NCBI GenBank assembly: GCA_044340025.1
Contig: JBIIUJ010000060.1
Coordinates: forward strand, 1 to 14,848
Direction of reading: 5' to 3'
Source of the DNA: JBIIUJ01 sp044340025
GTDB lineage: Bacteria > Pseudomonadota > Alphaproteobacteria > Caulobacterales > Aquidulcibacteraceae
DNA length: 14,848 bases
A program made the position numbers and the translations under genes. A model generated the notes under the pieces. It was given only the letters and a program-made list of their open reading frames with translations. It was not told the DNA's origin and ran no database searches. This document shows, in pieces, positions 6,357 through 13,455 of the stretch; position 1 is the stretch's first letter; every line of letters begins with the position of its first letter.

Positions 6357-7202
6357 GTGGCCGACCCGATCCTGCGCCAGCATCTGAAAGACGGCGTGTT
6401 TTTCGTCGCGCCTGGCGCGCAGGACATGATTGCGGCGACCCTGATCCGGGAGGCGGGCTTTGCGTTCGCCTATGGCTCCGGCTTCTGGCTCACCGCGTCC
6501 TCGCTCGGCCTGCCGGACGCGGGCATCGCCACCTACAGCGAGATGGTCGAGCGCATGGCCCTGCTGGTGAAGACCTCCGGCGCGGCCGTGATCGCCGATG
6601 CGGACACAGGCTATGGCGGGCTGCTGAATGTGCGCCACACCGTGCAGGGCTATGAGGCTGCGGGCGTCACTGCAATCCAGATCGAAGATCAGGTGTTTCC
6701 CAAGAAGTGCGGACACACGCCGAACCGGGCCTGCGTGCCGACAGCTGAAATGGTGGCGCGCATCCAGGTTGCGGTCGAGGCGCGCTCGGACCCCAATCTC
6801 GTCATCATCGCCCGGACCGACGCGGCGGACACAGAAGGCTTCGACGCCGCCCGCCGCCGGCTTGACGCCTACGCCGCAGCCGGGGCCGATCTCCTGTTCT
6901 TCGAGGCGGCGCGATCAGAAGAAGAGCTCGCTTGTGCGGTCGCGGGCGCTCCCGCGCCGATGATGGCCAATATGGCGACGGGGGGCGTCACGCCGATCCT
7001 GCCGGTCGCCACCTTGAGGGAGATCGGCTTTGCGGGGGCCGCCGGAGCGATGATTCTGGCTCTGAGCCGCCTCAAGGCTGACGGCGTGGGCGACGGCGGC
7101 GGCGCGCCGCTCCATGACTTCAAGACGTTCTGCAGGCAGATCGGATTTGAGGACGTCTGGGCCTTCGAGGCGCGCTGGGGTGCGGGGAGCGCAGGCCGCT
7201 AG
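6357..7202 (+). CDS. Isocitrate lyase/PEP mutase superfamily protein
   Basis: This is a 281-residue TIM-barrel enzyme of the ICL/PEPM family, whose members cleave or rearrange C-C or C-P bonds in 2-keto or 2-methylisocitrate-type acids. The metal site DADTGYGG (81-88) and IEDQVFPKKCGH (109-120) are present. The KKCGH loop with Cys118 is typical of lyases such as PrpB and isocitrate lyase rather than of PEP mutase. The N-terminal ASSLGLPDAGIATYSEM matches the broader carboxyPEP phosphonomutase/oxaloacetate hydrolase-like branch, so the substrate is open. The start is GTG at 6357, supported by AAGGAG at 6344-6349. There is no methylcitrate-cycle gene nearby. Its TAG stop overlaps the convergent stop of the next gene within one CTAG (7199-7202). 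Confidence 0.9.
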   Translation: MADPILRQHLKDGVFFVAPGAQDMIAATLIREAGFAFAYGSGFWLTASSLGLPDAGIATYSEMVERMALLVKTSGAAVIADADTGYGGLLNVRHTVQGYEAAGVTAIQIEDQVFPKKCGHTPNRACVPTAEMVARIQVAVEARSDPNLVIIARTDAADTEGFDAARRRLDAYAAAGADLLFFEAARSEEELACAVAGAPAPMMANMATGGVTPILPVATLREIGFAGAAGAMILALSRLKADGVGDGGGAPLHDFKTFCRQIGFEDVWAFEARWGAGSAGR

Positions 7203-8113
7203 ACCCTGCTGGCGTCCGCGATCGCGCTGGCGCCTGCGCTCCAGACCGCAGGATCGACCCGCAGCCCGTCCAGGATCGTGCGCACCGCCTGGATCCGGAA
7301 CGGCAGACCGGCGAGATAGGGCGTCAGGGTGAAGCCAAGCACCTGGCCGCCGAAGCGGTCGTGTTCGCTCGCCAGAAGGTCCTTCGCCTCCAGGATCTGG
7401 CGCGCCCAGATGGTTTCGTCGTGGCGCTTGTCGGAGAGGATCAACCGGTCGTCCAGCTCGTTGAGGAGCGGCACGGCGGCGAGGGCGCCCGCCTCGGTCT
7501 GCAGCGCCAGCGGCGCGCCATCGCTTTCCCAGTCGAGGCAGACATCAAAGCCCGCCGCGCGGATCAGGTCCGGGGTGGCGAAACTCTCCTGGCGCGCCGG
7601 CGAAAGCCAGGTTCGCGGCGCATAGCCATGGGCGGCGAAAACCGCGCGGGTCTTGGCCACCAGCGCGCGTTCCGCCTCCACATCGCCGCCGCCCCAGGCG
7701 ATGCTGTCGGTATCATAGCCGTGGGCCGCGATTTCATGGCCATCGGCTGCGCAATCGGCCACAAGGCCGGGATAGCGCTCCAGCACCCGGGCGTTGACCG
7801 CCACCGTGGCTCTCAGACCTGCCCCGGCGAGAGCCTTGAGAAGCCGATACACCCCCACCCGGTTGCCATAATCCCGCGTGGTGTAGTGGCGCAGGTCTGG
7901 ATAGGGCGTGACCATGGCGCCGGGATGCCTGAAGGGCTTGCCGGTCGGATTGAGCGGGAAAAACTCCAGCGGCACGACGATCATCGCCGCCACAGCCGCC
8001 CCGCCGGGCCAGGCGATCTTTGGCCGGTCGATCGAGAGCCGCCAGTCATAGCGGTCGATGTCCTGGCCATGGCGGCGGCGGGGATAGGCGAGATAGGCGT
8101 CTGGCAGCGGCAC
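7199..8113 (-). CDS. Polysaccharide deacetylase family protein, PuuE/allantoinase-like branch
   Basis: The 304-residue NodB-homology protein resembles the PuuE-like branch: RDYGNRVGVYRLLKAL (80-95), ATVAVNARVLERYP (102-115), GHEIAAHGYDTDSI (125-138) and WLSPARQESFATPDLI (169-184). No signal peptide is visible, so it is probably cytoplasmic. The usual first-motif Asp pair is not seen; the segment reads VVPLEFFPL (47-54), so metal binding may rely on other residues or activity may differ. The branch includes metal-independent allantoinase (PuuE) and cyclic-imide or peptidoglycan deacetylases. The start is GTG at 8113 with AGAAGG overlapping the purN stop, 12 bp away, so it is probably the third gene of purM-purN. 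Its stop shares CTAG with the convergent lyase gene. Substrate unresolved. Confidence 0.83.
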   Translation of the reverse strand: MPLPDAYLAYPRRRHGQDIDRYDWRLSIDRPKIAWPGGAAVAAMIVVPLEFFPLNPTGKPFRHPGAMVTPYPDLRHYTTRDYGNRVGVYRLLKALAGAGLRATVAVNARVLERYPGLVADCAADGHEIAAHGYDTDSIAWGGGDVEAERALVAKTRAVFAAHGYAPRTWLSPARQESFATPDLIRAAGFDVCLDWESDGAPLALQTEAGALAAVPLLNELDDRLILSDKRHDETIWARQILEAKDLLASEHDRFGGQVLGFTLTPYLAGLPFRIQAVRTILDGLRVDPAVWSAGASAIADASRV

Positions 8114-8125
8114 GGTCGGAGCCTT

Positions 8126-8749
8126 CTATTGTGGGGGCGCAAGGCCCAGCGCGATCCTCTGCGGCGGCTCAGCCCCGCTGGCAAGGGCGTGCGCCACCGC
8201 GCCAAGGCAGAGCGGATAGAGCCGGTGTTCCAGCCCCAGCACGCGGGCGGCGAGGCTGGCCTCGTCGTCGTCCGGCAGGACGGGACAGACCGCCTGGCCG
8301 ATGATGGCGCCCTCGTCCACGCCCTCGCTCACCCAATGCACCGTGCAGCCATGCACCGCCACGCCGGCCGCCAGCGCGCGGGCGTGGGTGTCGAGCCCGC
8401 GAAAGCTGGGCAGAAGTGCTGGATGGATATTGATCAGCCGTCCCGCCCAGGCGCGCACGAAGAAGGGCGTCAGCACCCGCATGAAGCCCGCGCAGGCCAC
8501 AAGCTCGATTCCGGCGGCCCGCAGCGCGGCGTCGAGCGCGCGCTCGAACGCCTCGCGGTCCTTGCCGAAGGCCGCATGGTCTATGGTTTCGGTCGTCACG
8601 CCATGGGCGGCCGCGATGGCGAGCGCGCCGGCGCCGGGCCGGTTGGAGATGACGTGACTGATGCGGGCGGGAAAGTCGGGCGCCTGCGCGGCCTCAAGCA
8701 AAGCGCCGAGATTGGAGCCCCGGCCCGAAACCAGAACCGCCGTCCTCAC
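8126..8749 (-). CDS. purN: Phosphoribosylglycinamide formyltransferase PurN
   Basis: PurN transfers a formyl group from 10-formyl-THF to GAR, the third step of de novo purine synthesis. From GTG at 8749 the product is 207 residues, the usual PurN length, beginning VRTAVLVSGRGSNL. The catalytic triad is visible: Asn107 and His109 in RLINIHPALLPSF, and Asp145 in WVSEGVDEGAIIGQ. These match E. coli N106, H108 and D144. The frame stays open to 8917 but that extension has no family resemblance, so GTG 8749 is chosen. Its first bases overlap the purM stop as GTGA (8746-8749). This arrangement with purM upstream is common, and indicates translational coupling. Confidence 0.96.
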   Translation of the reverse strand: MRTAVLVSGRGSNLGALLEAAQAPDFPARISHVISNRPGAGALAIAAAHGVTTETIDHAAFGKDREAFERALDAALRAAGIELVACAGFMRVLTPFFVRAWAGRLINIHPALLPSFRGLDTHARALAAGVAVHGCTVHWVSEGVDEGAIIGQAVCPVLPDDDEASLAARVLGLEHRLYPLCLGAVAHALASGAEPPQRIALGLAPPQ

Positions 8750-9780
8750 GCTGCGGCCTGCACCGCGCCGATCACCCGCCCGGGCTCGCCGGCCTCGGCA
8801 AGCAGCGCCAGCGCCGCGTCGGCATTTTGCGGCGCCACGCAGAACACCAGCCCGATGCCGCAATTGAACGCACGCAGCATCTCGGCCTCGGCCACGCCGC
8901 CTTCCTCCTGCAGCCACTGGAACAGCGCCGGGCGCGGCCAGGCGTGCGCGTCGATCACAGGCGCAAGGTGCTTGGGCAGCATGCGGGGGGTGTTTTCGGT
9001 CAGGCCGCCGCCGGTGATGTGGGCGAGCCCCGAGACCAGCCCGGAGCGGATCAGCGGCAGGGCGTGCCTGGGATAGAGCCGCGTGGGCGTCAACAACGCT
9101 TCGCCAAGGCTCTGGCCCGGCGCAAACGGCGCCGGCGCGTCCCAGCCAAGCCCCGTGCGCGCCACGATCTTGCGGATCAGCGAATAGCCGTTGGAATGAG
9201 CGCCGCTGCTGGCCAGCCCGATCAGGAGATCGCCTGCGGCCATGGCCTGATGGCGCGGCAGCACGCGATCGCGCTCCACCGCGCCCACGGTGAAGCCGGC
9301 GAGGTCGTAGTGGCCGGCCTCATACATGCCCGGCATTTCCGCCGTTTCCCCGCCGATCAGGGCGCAGCCGGCCTCCTGGCACGCGCGCGCAATGCCGGCC
9401 ACCACCGCTTCCGCCACGCCAAGCTCCAGCACGCCGCAGGCAAAGTAATCGAGGAAGAACAAAGGCTCGGCCCCCTGGGCCAGCACGTCGTTGACGCACA
9501 TCGCCACCAGATCCTGACCGATCGTGTCGTGCAGGCCGGTTTCGATCGCAATCTTCAGCTTGGTGCCGACCCCATCGGTCCCGGACACCAGGATCGGATC
9601 GACAAAGCCCGCCGCCTTCAGATCGAACAGGCCGCCAAAGCCGCCGAGCGCGGCGTCCGCGCCCGCCCGCGCCGTGGCGCGCGCCAGCGGCGCAATCCTG
9701 CGCACCAGAGCGTCGCCCGCCTCGATATCGACGCCGGCGTCCTTGTAGGTCAGGCCGGGGGAGGAAGGGGGCTGCGCCAT
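8746..9780 (-). CDS. purM: Phosphoribosylformylglycinamidine cyclo-ligase (AIR synthetase) PurM
   Basis: PurM closes FGAM to aminoimidazole ribotide using ATP, step five of purine synthesis. From ATG 9780 the product is 344 residues, close to E. coli PurM. Visible signatures are TYKDAGVDIEAGD near the N-terminus, SGTDGVGTKLKIA, MCVNDVLAQGAEPLFFLDYFACG-type substrate segment, GGETAEMPGMY, SSGAHSNGYSLIRK and HITGGGLTENTPRMLP. An in-frame TTG at 9816 would add 12 residues without homology value, and neither start has a clear SD, so ATG is preferred. It overlaps purN by 4 bp. The gene is divergent from the DegP-like gene across a 79-bp gap that must hold both promoters. Confidence 0.95.
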   Translation of the reverse strand: MAQPPSSPGLTYKDAGVDIEAGDALVRRIAPLARATARAGADAALGGFGGLFDLKAAGFVDPILVSGTDGVGTKLKIAIETGLHDTIGQDLVAMCVNDVLAQGAEPLFFLDYFACGVLELGVAEAVVAGIARACQEAGCALIGGETAEMPGMYEAGHYDLAGFTVGAVERDRVLPRHQAMAAGDLLIGLASSGAHSNGYSLIRKIVARTGLGWDAPAPFAPGQSLGEALLTPTRLYPRHALPLIRSGLVSGLAHITGGGLTENTPRMLPKHLAPVIDAHAWPRPALFQWLQEEGGVAEAEMLRAFNCGIGLVFCVAPQNADAALALLAEAGEPGRVIGAVQAAA

Positions 9781-9859
9781 CGGCAGGCCGATACGCGCAA
9801 CCGGCAGAAGGCTCAAGGCTGCGCTTTCGCTGCGACGCGGTCTTGGCTAGGGGATGGCC

Positions 9860-11287
9860 ATGACACGATCACGCGACGGGACCGGCGGCCGGACTGGGGC
9901 AGGCAGGCAGGCAGGCGCAGCAGCGCTCGCGCTCGCGCTGCTGGCCGGGCCGATGGCGCTCGCCCAGACCCCGCCCGCCGGGCCGCAGCAGAGCTTCGCG
10001 CAGCTCGCCGAGCGGCTGTCGCCCGCGGTGGTGAATGTGTCGGTCAAGCGCGATGCGCCCAATCCGGAGATCGCGCCCGGATCGCCGCTGCGCCGGCTGG
10101 CGCCGAACGAGGGGCCAACCGAGCAGATCAGCGCCTCCGGCTCGGGCTTTTTGGTCAGCCCCGATGGGCTGGTGGTAACCAACAACCACGTCATCGAGGG
10201 CGCACGCGCCATCGAGGTGGCCTTCTCCGATGGCGACCGGCGAGCCGCCGATCTCGTCGGGCGCGATCCGGCCACCGATCTCGCCGTGCTGCGCGTGCGC
10301 GGGGTGCGGGGGCTGCCGGCGGCGCGCTGGGGCGATAGCGACGCTGCGCGCGTGGGCGATTGGGCCATCGCGATCGGCAATCCGTTCGGGCTGGGCGGCT
10401 CGCTTTCGGTGGGGGTGATCTCGGCGCGCAACCGCGATCTCCAGACCGGCCGGTTCGACGATTTTCTCCAGACCGACGCCGCCATCAACCGGGGCAATTC
10501 CGGCGGGCCCCTGTTCAACGCCGCCGGCGAGGTGATCGGCGTCACCACCGCGATCGTCTCGCCCACCGGCGGCTCGGTCGGGATCGGCTTTGCAGTGCCC
10601 TCCCAGATGGCGCGGCGCGTGGTGGATCAGCTGGTCCGCACCGGCGTGGTGCGGCGCGGCTGGATCGGCGTGCGGCTCCAGCCGGTGACGGCCGAAATCG
10701 CCCAGAGCGCCCGGCTGCCTGCAGCGAGGGGCGCGCTGATCGCCGACCTCGACCGGCGCGGTCCCGCCGCCTTAGCCGGCCTGCGCGAAGGCGACGTGAT
10801 CATCGCCTTCAACGGCCGACCGGTCGCCGACAGCCGCACGCTTTCGCGCCTGGTGGCCGAGGCGGCGCCCGGGACGCGCGCGCCGGTGCAGGCGCTGCGC
10901 GAGGGCGTGGCGGTGAGCGTTCTGGTCAGCGTGGCGCTGCTCGATCCCGGCCGGGGTGCGCCCGCGCCGCGCGGGGCGGCCGCGACGCCCGCTGCGGTGG
11001 AGGCTTTCGGCCTGTCGCTTGCGCCGCTCACCGCGCAGGACCGCACCCGCGCGACACTGCCGCCCGAGCGCAGCGGCGTGATCATCTCCAGCGTGGATCG
11101 CAGCGGGCCGGCGGCAGCGGCCCTGCGGCCCGGCGACATCGTGCTGGCGGTTCAGTTCCGGCCCGTGCTCAGCCCGCCAGATGCGCGCGCCCAGATCGAA
11201 CGGGCGAGAGGTCAGGGCCGGCCCGTCCTGTTCCAGATCTGGCGCGACGGCGCCTCGACTTACCGCACCGTGCGGGCGCGCGAGTAG
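9860..11287 (+). CDS. Periplasmic serine protease, DegP/HtrA (Do-like) family
   Basis: This is an envelope quality-control protease. A signal peptide runs to about residue 36, with likely cleavage after ALA or AQ before TPPAG. The trypsin-like domain has the triad His110 (TNNHVI), Asp140 (ATDLAVLRV) and Ser214 (NRGNSGGPL). Two PDZ domains follow, about 265-355 (GWIGVRLQPV ... GLREGDVIIAFNGRPV) and 375-465 (LRPGDIVLAVQF). The 475-residue length fits the Do family (DegP/DegQ/MucD). ATG 9860 is chosen over 9854 because AGGGGA at 9849-9854 is properly spaced for it and would overlap the first ATG. A CTAG lies at 9847-9850 just upstream. It converges with serB across only 10 bp. Confidence 0.95.
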   Translation: MTRSRDGTGGRTGAGRQAGAAALALALLAGPMALAQTPPAGPQQSFAQLAERLSPAVVNVSVKRDAPNPEIAPGSPLRRLAPNEGPTEQISASGSGFLVSPDGLVVTNNHVIEGARAIEVAFSDGDRRAADLVGRDPATDLAVLRVRGVRGLPAARWGDSDAARVGDWAIAIGNPFGLGGSLSVGVISARNRDLQTGRFDDFLQTDAAINRGNSGGPLFNAAGEVIGVTTAIVSPTGGSVGIGFAVPSQMARRVVDQLVRTGVVRRGWIGVRLQPVTAEIAQSARLPAARGALIADLDRRGPAALAGLREGDVIIAFNGRPVADSRTLSRLVAEAAPGTRAPVQALREGVAVSVLVSVALLDPGRGAPAPRGAAATPAAVEAFGLSLAPLTAQDRTRATLPPERSGVIISSVDRSGPAAAALRPGDIVLAVQFRPVLSPPDARAQIERARGQGRPVLFQIWRDGASTYRTVRARE

Positions 11288-11297
11288 GCGCGCGGCC

Positions 11298-12185
11298 TCA
11301 GCCCACGAAATCGGCGCGGGAATAGCCCTGGAAGAACAGCGCCGAGACGAGCGAGCCGTGCGTGATGCGGGCGTGCGCCTGGGCGGCCACCACCGGTTTG
11401 GCGCGATAGGCGACGCCCAGCCCTGCCGCCGTGAGCATCGCGAGATCATTGGCCCCGTCGCCGATCGCCATTGCGTCTTGCGGCTCAAGCCCCCGCGCGG
11501 CGGCAAGCCGGAGCAGCGCCTCGCGCTTGGCTTCCCGGCCGAGGATGGGGCGCGCGACCGCCCCGGTGAGCGCCGCGCCGTCATCGAGCAGCACATTGGC
11601 CTGATGCTCGTCGAAGCCCGCCGCCTGCGCCACGCGGCTGGTGAAAAAGGTGAAGCCGCCCGAGACCAGCGCAGCATGGGCTCCATGCGCCCGCATGGTC
11701 GCCAGAAGCGTGCGCGCGCCGGGGTTGAGGCTGACCCGCTCGTCGTAGCATTGCTGCAGGGCCGAAAGCGGCAGGCCCGCGATCATCGCCACGCGTTCGG
11801 TGAGCGCGCCTTCGAAGTCGAGCTCGCCGCGCATGGCGCGCTCGGTGATCGCCGCGACCGCCGCGCCCACGCCGGCGAGATCGGCCAGCTCATCGAGGCA
11901 TTCCTGCCCGATGATGGTGGAATCCATGTCCGCGATCAGAAGGCGCTTGCGCCGGCCGGCGACAGGCTGGACCGCCCAGTCCACGGCAAGCCCGTCGAGC
12001 GGGGCGATCAGCGCCTGGGCGAGGGCGCCGGCCTCGCCTCCTTCGACGAAAAGATCATCAGCCTCCCCCGGGCTGAGGGCGGCCTGCCCGGTGAGGCGGG
12101 CGCCAAAGTCGGCCACGACGCGGGCGGCGGCGGCAAAGGCGGGCGCAAGGTCTGGCCCGCCGACAAGCGTGATCACGAGGGTCAT
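11298..12185 (-). CDS. serB: Phosphoserine phosphatase SerB
   Basis: SerB releases phosphate from O-phosphoserine, the last step of serine synthesis. The 295-residue HAD-family enzyme has the nucleophile motif IADMDSTIIGQE with Asp86 and Asp88, motif II Ser174 in LVSGGFTFF, a Lys near 219 and the metal motif GDGANDLAML with Asp242. The first 75 residues form a small N-terminal domain, as in other alphaproteobacterial SerB proteins. ATG 12185 has no clear SD. The gene is divergent from miaA with 34 bp between starts, so promoters must be shared or lie inside each other's coding ends. Confidence 0.95.
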   Translation of the reverse strand: MTLVITLVGGPDLAPAFAAAARVVADFGARLTGQAALSPGEADDLFVEGGEAGALAQALIAPLDGLAVDWAVQPVAGRRKRLLIADMDSTIIGQECLDELADLAGVGAAVAAITERAMRGELDFEGALTERVAMIAGLPLSALQQCYDERVSLNPGARTLLATMRAHGAHAALVSGGFTFFTSRVAQAAGFDEHQANVLLDDGAALTGAVARPILGREAKREALLRLAAARGLEPQDAMAIGDGANDLAMLTAAGLGVAYRAKPVVAAQAHARITHGSLVSALFFQGYSRADFVG

Positions 12186-12219
12186 GGAGCGAGGGGGTCT
12201 TCGGGACTAGGTTGCCGCG

Positions 12220-13137
12220 ATGAAACGCGCGCTTCTTATCGCCGGCCCGACGGCGAGCGGCAAGTCCGCGCTGGCGCTGGCGCTGGCGCGCGAAACCGGC
12301 GGGGTGATCGTCAATGCGGACGCCATGCAGGTCTATGCCGATCTGCGTGTGCTGACCGCGCGCCCCACCCCGGCCGAGGAGGCGAGCGCGCCGCACAGGC
12401 TCTATGGCGTGGTGGACGCCGCCGAGGCCTATAGCGCCGGCAAGTGGCAGCGCGCAGCGCTTTCCGCGCTGAACGCGATCTGGGCGGAGGATCGCCTCGC
12501 CATCGTGGTGGGCGGCACCGGCCTGCATTTCGCGGCCCTGACCGAAGGGCTGGCCCCCGCGCCCGACATCCCGCCAGACATCACGCGCGCAGCGCGGGCC
12601 GAAGCCGGCGCCGATCCCGCCGCAGCTCATGCGCGGCTCGCGCTGGTGGACCCCTTCGCCGCCGCGCGCATCAGCCCGACCGACGCCGTGCGCATCGCGC
12701 GCGCGCTGGAGGTTCACGACGCAACCGGCGCACCGCTGAGCGCTCTTCAGGCCGAAACCCGCCCGCCGCTGGAGGCAGGGCTCTGGGCGGGCATTGCCCT
12801 CGCCCCCCCGCGCGAGGGGCTGTACGCCGCGATCGAGCGCCGGTTCGAAGCAATGCTCTCGGCCGGCGCGCTGGAAGAAGCGCGCGCTCTGCATCAGCGC
12901 GACCTCGACCCCGCTTTGCCCTGCATGAAGGCGCATGGGATGCCCTGGCTCGCGCGCCATTTCGAGGGCGCGATCACGCTCGCCGCCGCAGCGCAGGGCG
13001 CCATCCTCGACACGCGCCACTACGCCAAGCGCCAACTCACCTGGATGCGCAATCGCATGCGAGACTGGACGGTGGTGGAGGCGACGGATCTGGCGGCGCG
13101 GCTTGGCGCGGCGCGCGCGGCGCTGCAGGCGCCCTGA
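12220..13137 (+). CDS. miaA: tRNA dimethylallyltransferase MiaA
   Basis: MiaA attaches dimethylallyl to N6 of A37 in tRNAs that read UNN codons. The 305-residue protein has the P-loop GPTASGKS (9-16), NADAMQVY (32-39; the second position of this motif is Ser in most bacteria, Ala here), VVGGTGLHF near 98, and the tRNA-binding end TRHYAKRQLTWMRN (about 265-278). The start ATG 12220 has no strong SD; CTAG at 12207-12210 lies just upstream and could be part of a -10 on either strand. The stop at 13137 is followed by a gene-poor 208 bp without an obvious terminator. Confidence 0.95.
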   Translation: MKRALLIAGPTASGKSALALALARETGGVIVNADAMQVYADLRVLTARPTPAEEASAPHRLYGVVDAAEAYSAGKWQRAALSALNAIWAEDRLAIVVGGTGLHFAALTEGLAPAPDIPPDITRAARAEAGADPAAAHARLALVDPFAAARISPTDAVRIARALEVHDATGAPLSALQAETRPPLEAGLWAGIALAPPREGLYAAIERRFEAMLSAGALEEARALHQRDLDPALPCMKAHGMPWLARHFEGAITLAAAAQGAILDTRHYAKRQLTWMRNRMRDWTVVEATDLAARLGAARAALQAP

Positions 13138-13345
13138 CGGTTTCGGCCGCGGCTGCATGAGCCTGCCAGCCACGAAAGCAATCGGAAAATCACCCCTAAG
13201 ACCACAATAGGGAAAAGGGCATTACTCGTGGCGCGTTTGTCGTCAGCATCCGGATAAAGCTTGGGGCTGAGCGCAGTTGAATCTGAGCGGGAAGCCTGAT
13301 TTTCTGAGATCGACGTAATGTCGACGTTTGCGAGGGAGAATGGTG
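13138..13345 (+). promoter_or_regulatory. Upstream region of the small membrane protein gene
   Basis: This 208-bp gap is less GC-rich than its neighbours and has no convincing frame. Two copies of TCGACGT (13310-13316 and 13321-13327) form a direct repeat, and TCGAC/GTCGA (13310-13324) an inverted one, just ahead of the SD at 13333-13338. One GANTC site, the CcrM methylation motif in Caulobacter relatives, lies at 13279-13283. CTGAG occurs three times (13267, 13283, 13304). I cannot place a firm -35/-10. Confidence 0.35.
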
Positions 13346-13450
13346 ATGCGAAAATTGCGTCGCCTTGTCGATCACGCCATCGTCCCTGTCATGAGCCTTC
13401 TGGCGGCGGGCAGCGCCGTTCTGGCGTTGCTTACCATCGCTCTTGAGTGA
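13346..13450 (+). CDS. 34-residue single-span membrane protein, unknown function
   Basis: The predicted peptide begins MRKLRRLVDH and ends LLTIALE. A basic N-terminus (K/R at 2, 3, 5, 6) is followed by a hydrophobic span of about residues 14-33, so an N-in inner-membrane orientation is expected. AGGGAG at 13333-13338 is 7 nt from ATG 13346. An in-frame ATG at 13340 is too close to that SD. The stop at 13450 lies 5 bp from the convergent mtaB stop. Not recognised as a known family. Good SD, sensible composition and an own upstream region argue for a real gene, but at this length chance cannot be excluded. It might also be a leader or a mis-called frame. Confidence 0.55.
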   Translation: MRKLRRLVDHAIVPVMSLLAAGSAVLALLTIALE

Positions 13451-13455
13451 GGACT

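Noticed and set aside
8750..8917. N-terminal extension of PurN
   Set aside because: It overlaps purM in another frame; homology begins at the GTG at 8749 and the GTGA overlap is typical.
7361..10338. Long plus-strand frames opposite the deacetylase, purN and purM
   Set aside because: They overlap three certain genes and carry no motif or SD.
11276..11293. GCGCGC repeat hairpin at the end of the DegP-like gene as a terminator
   Set aside because: Only six GC pairs with no T-tract on either strand, in a region naturally rich in GCGC.
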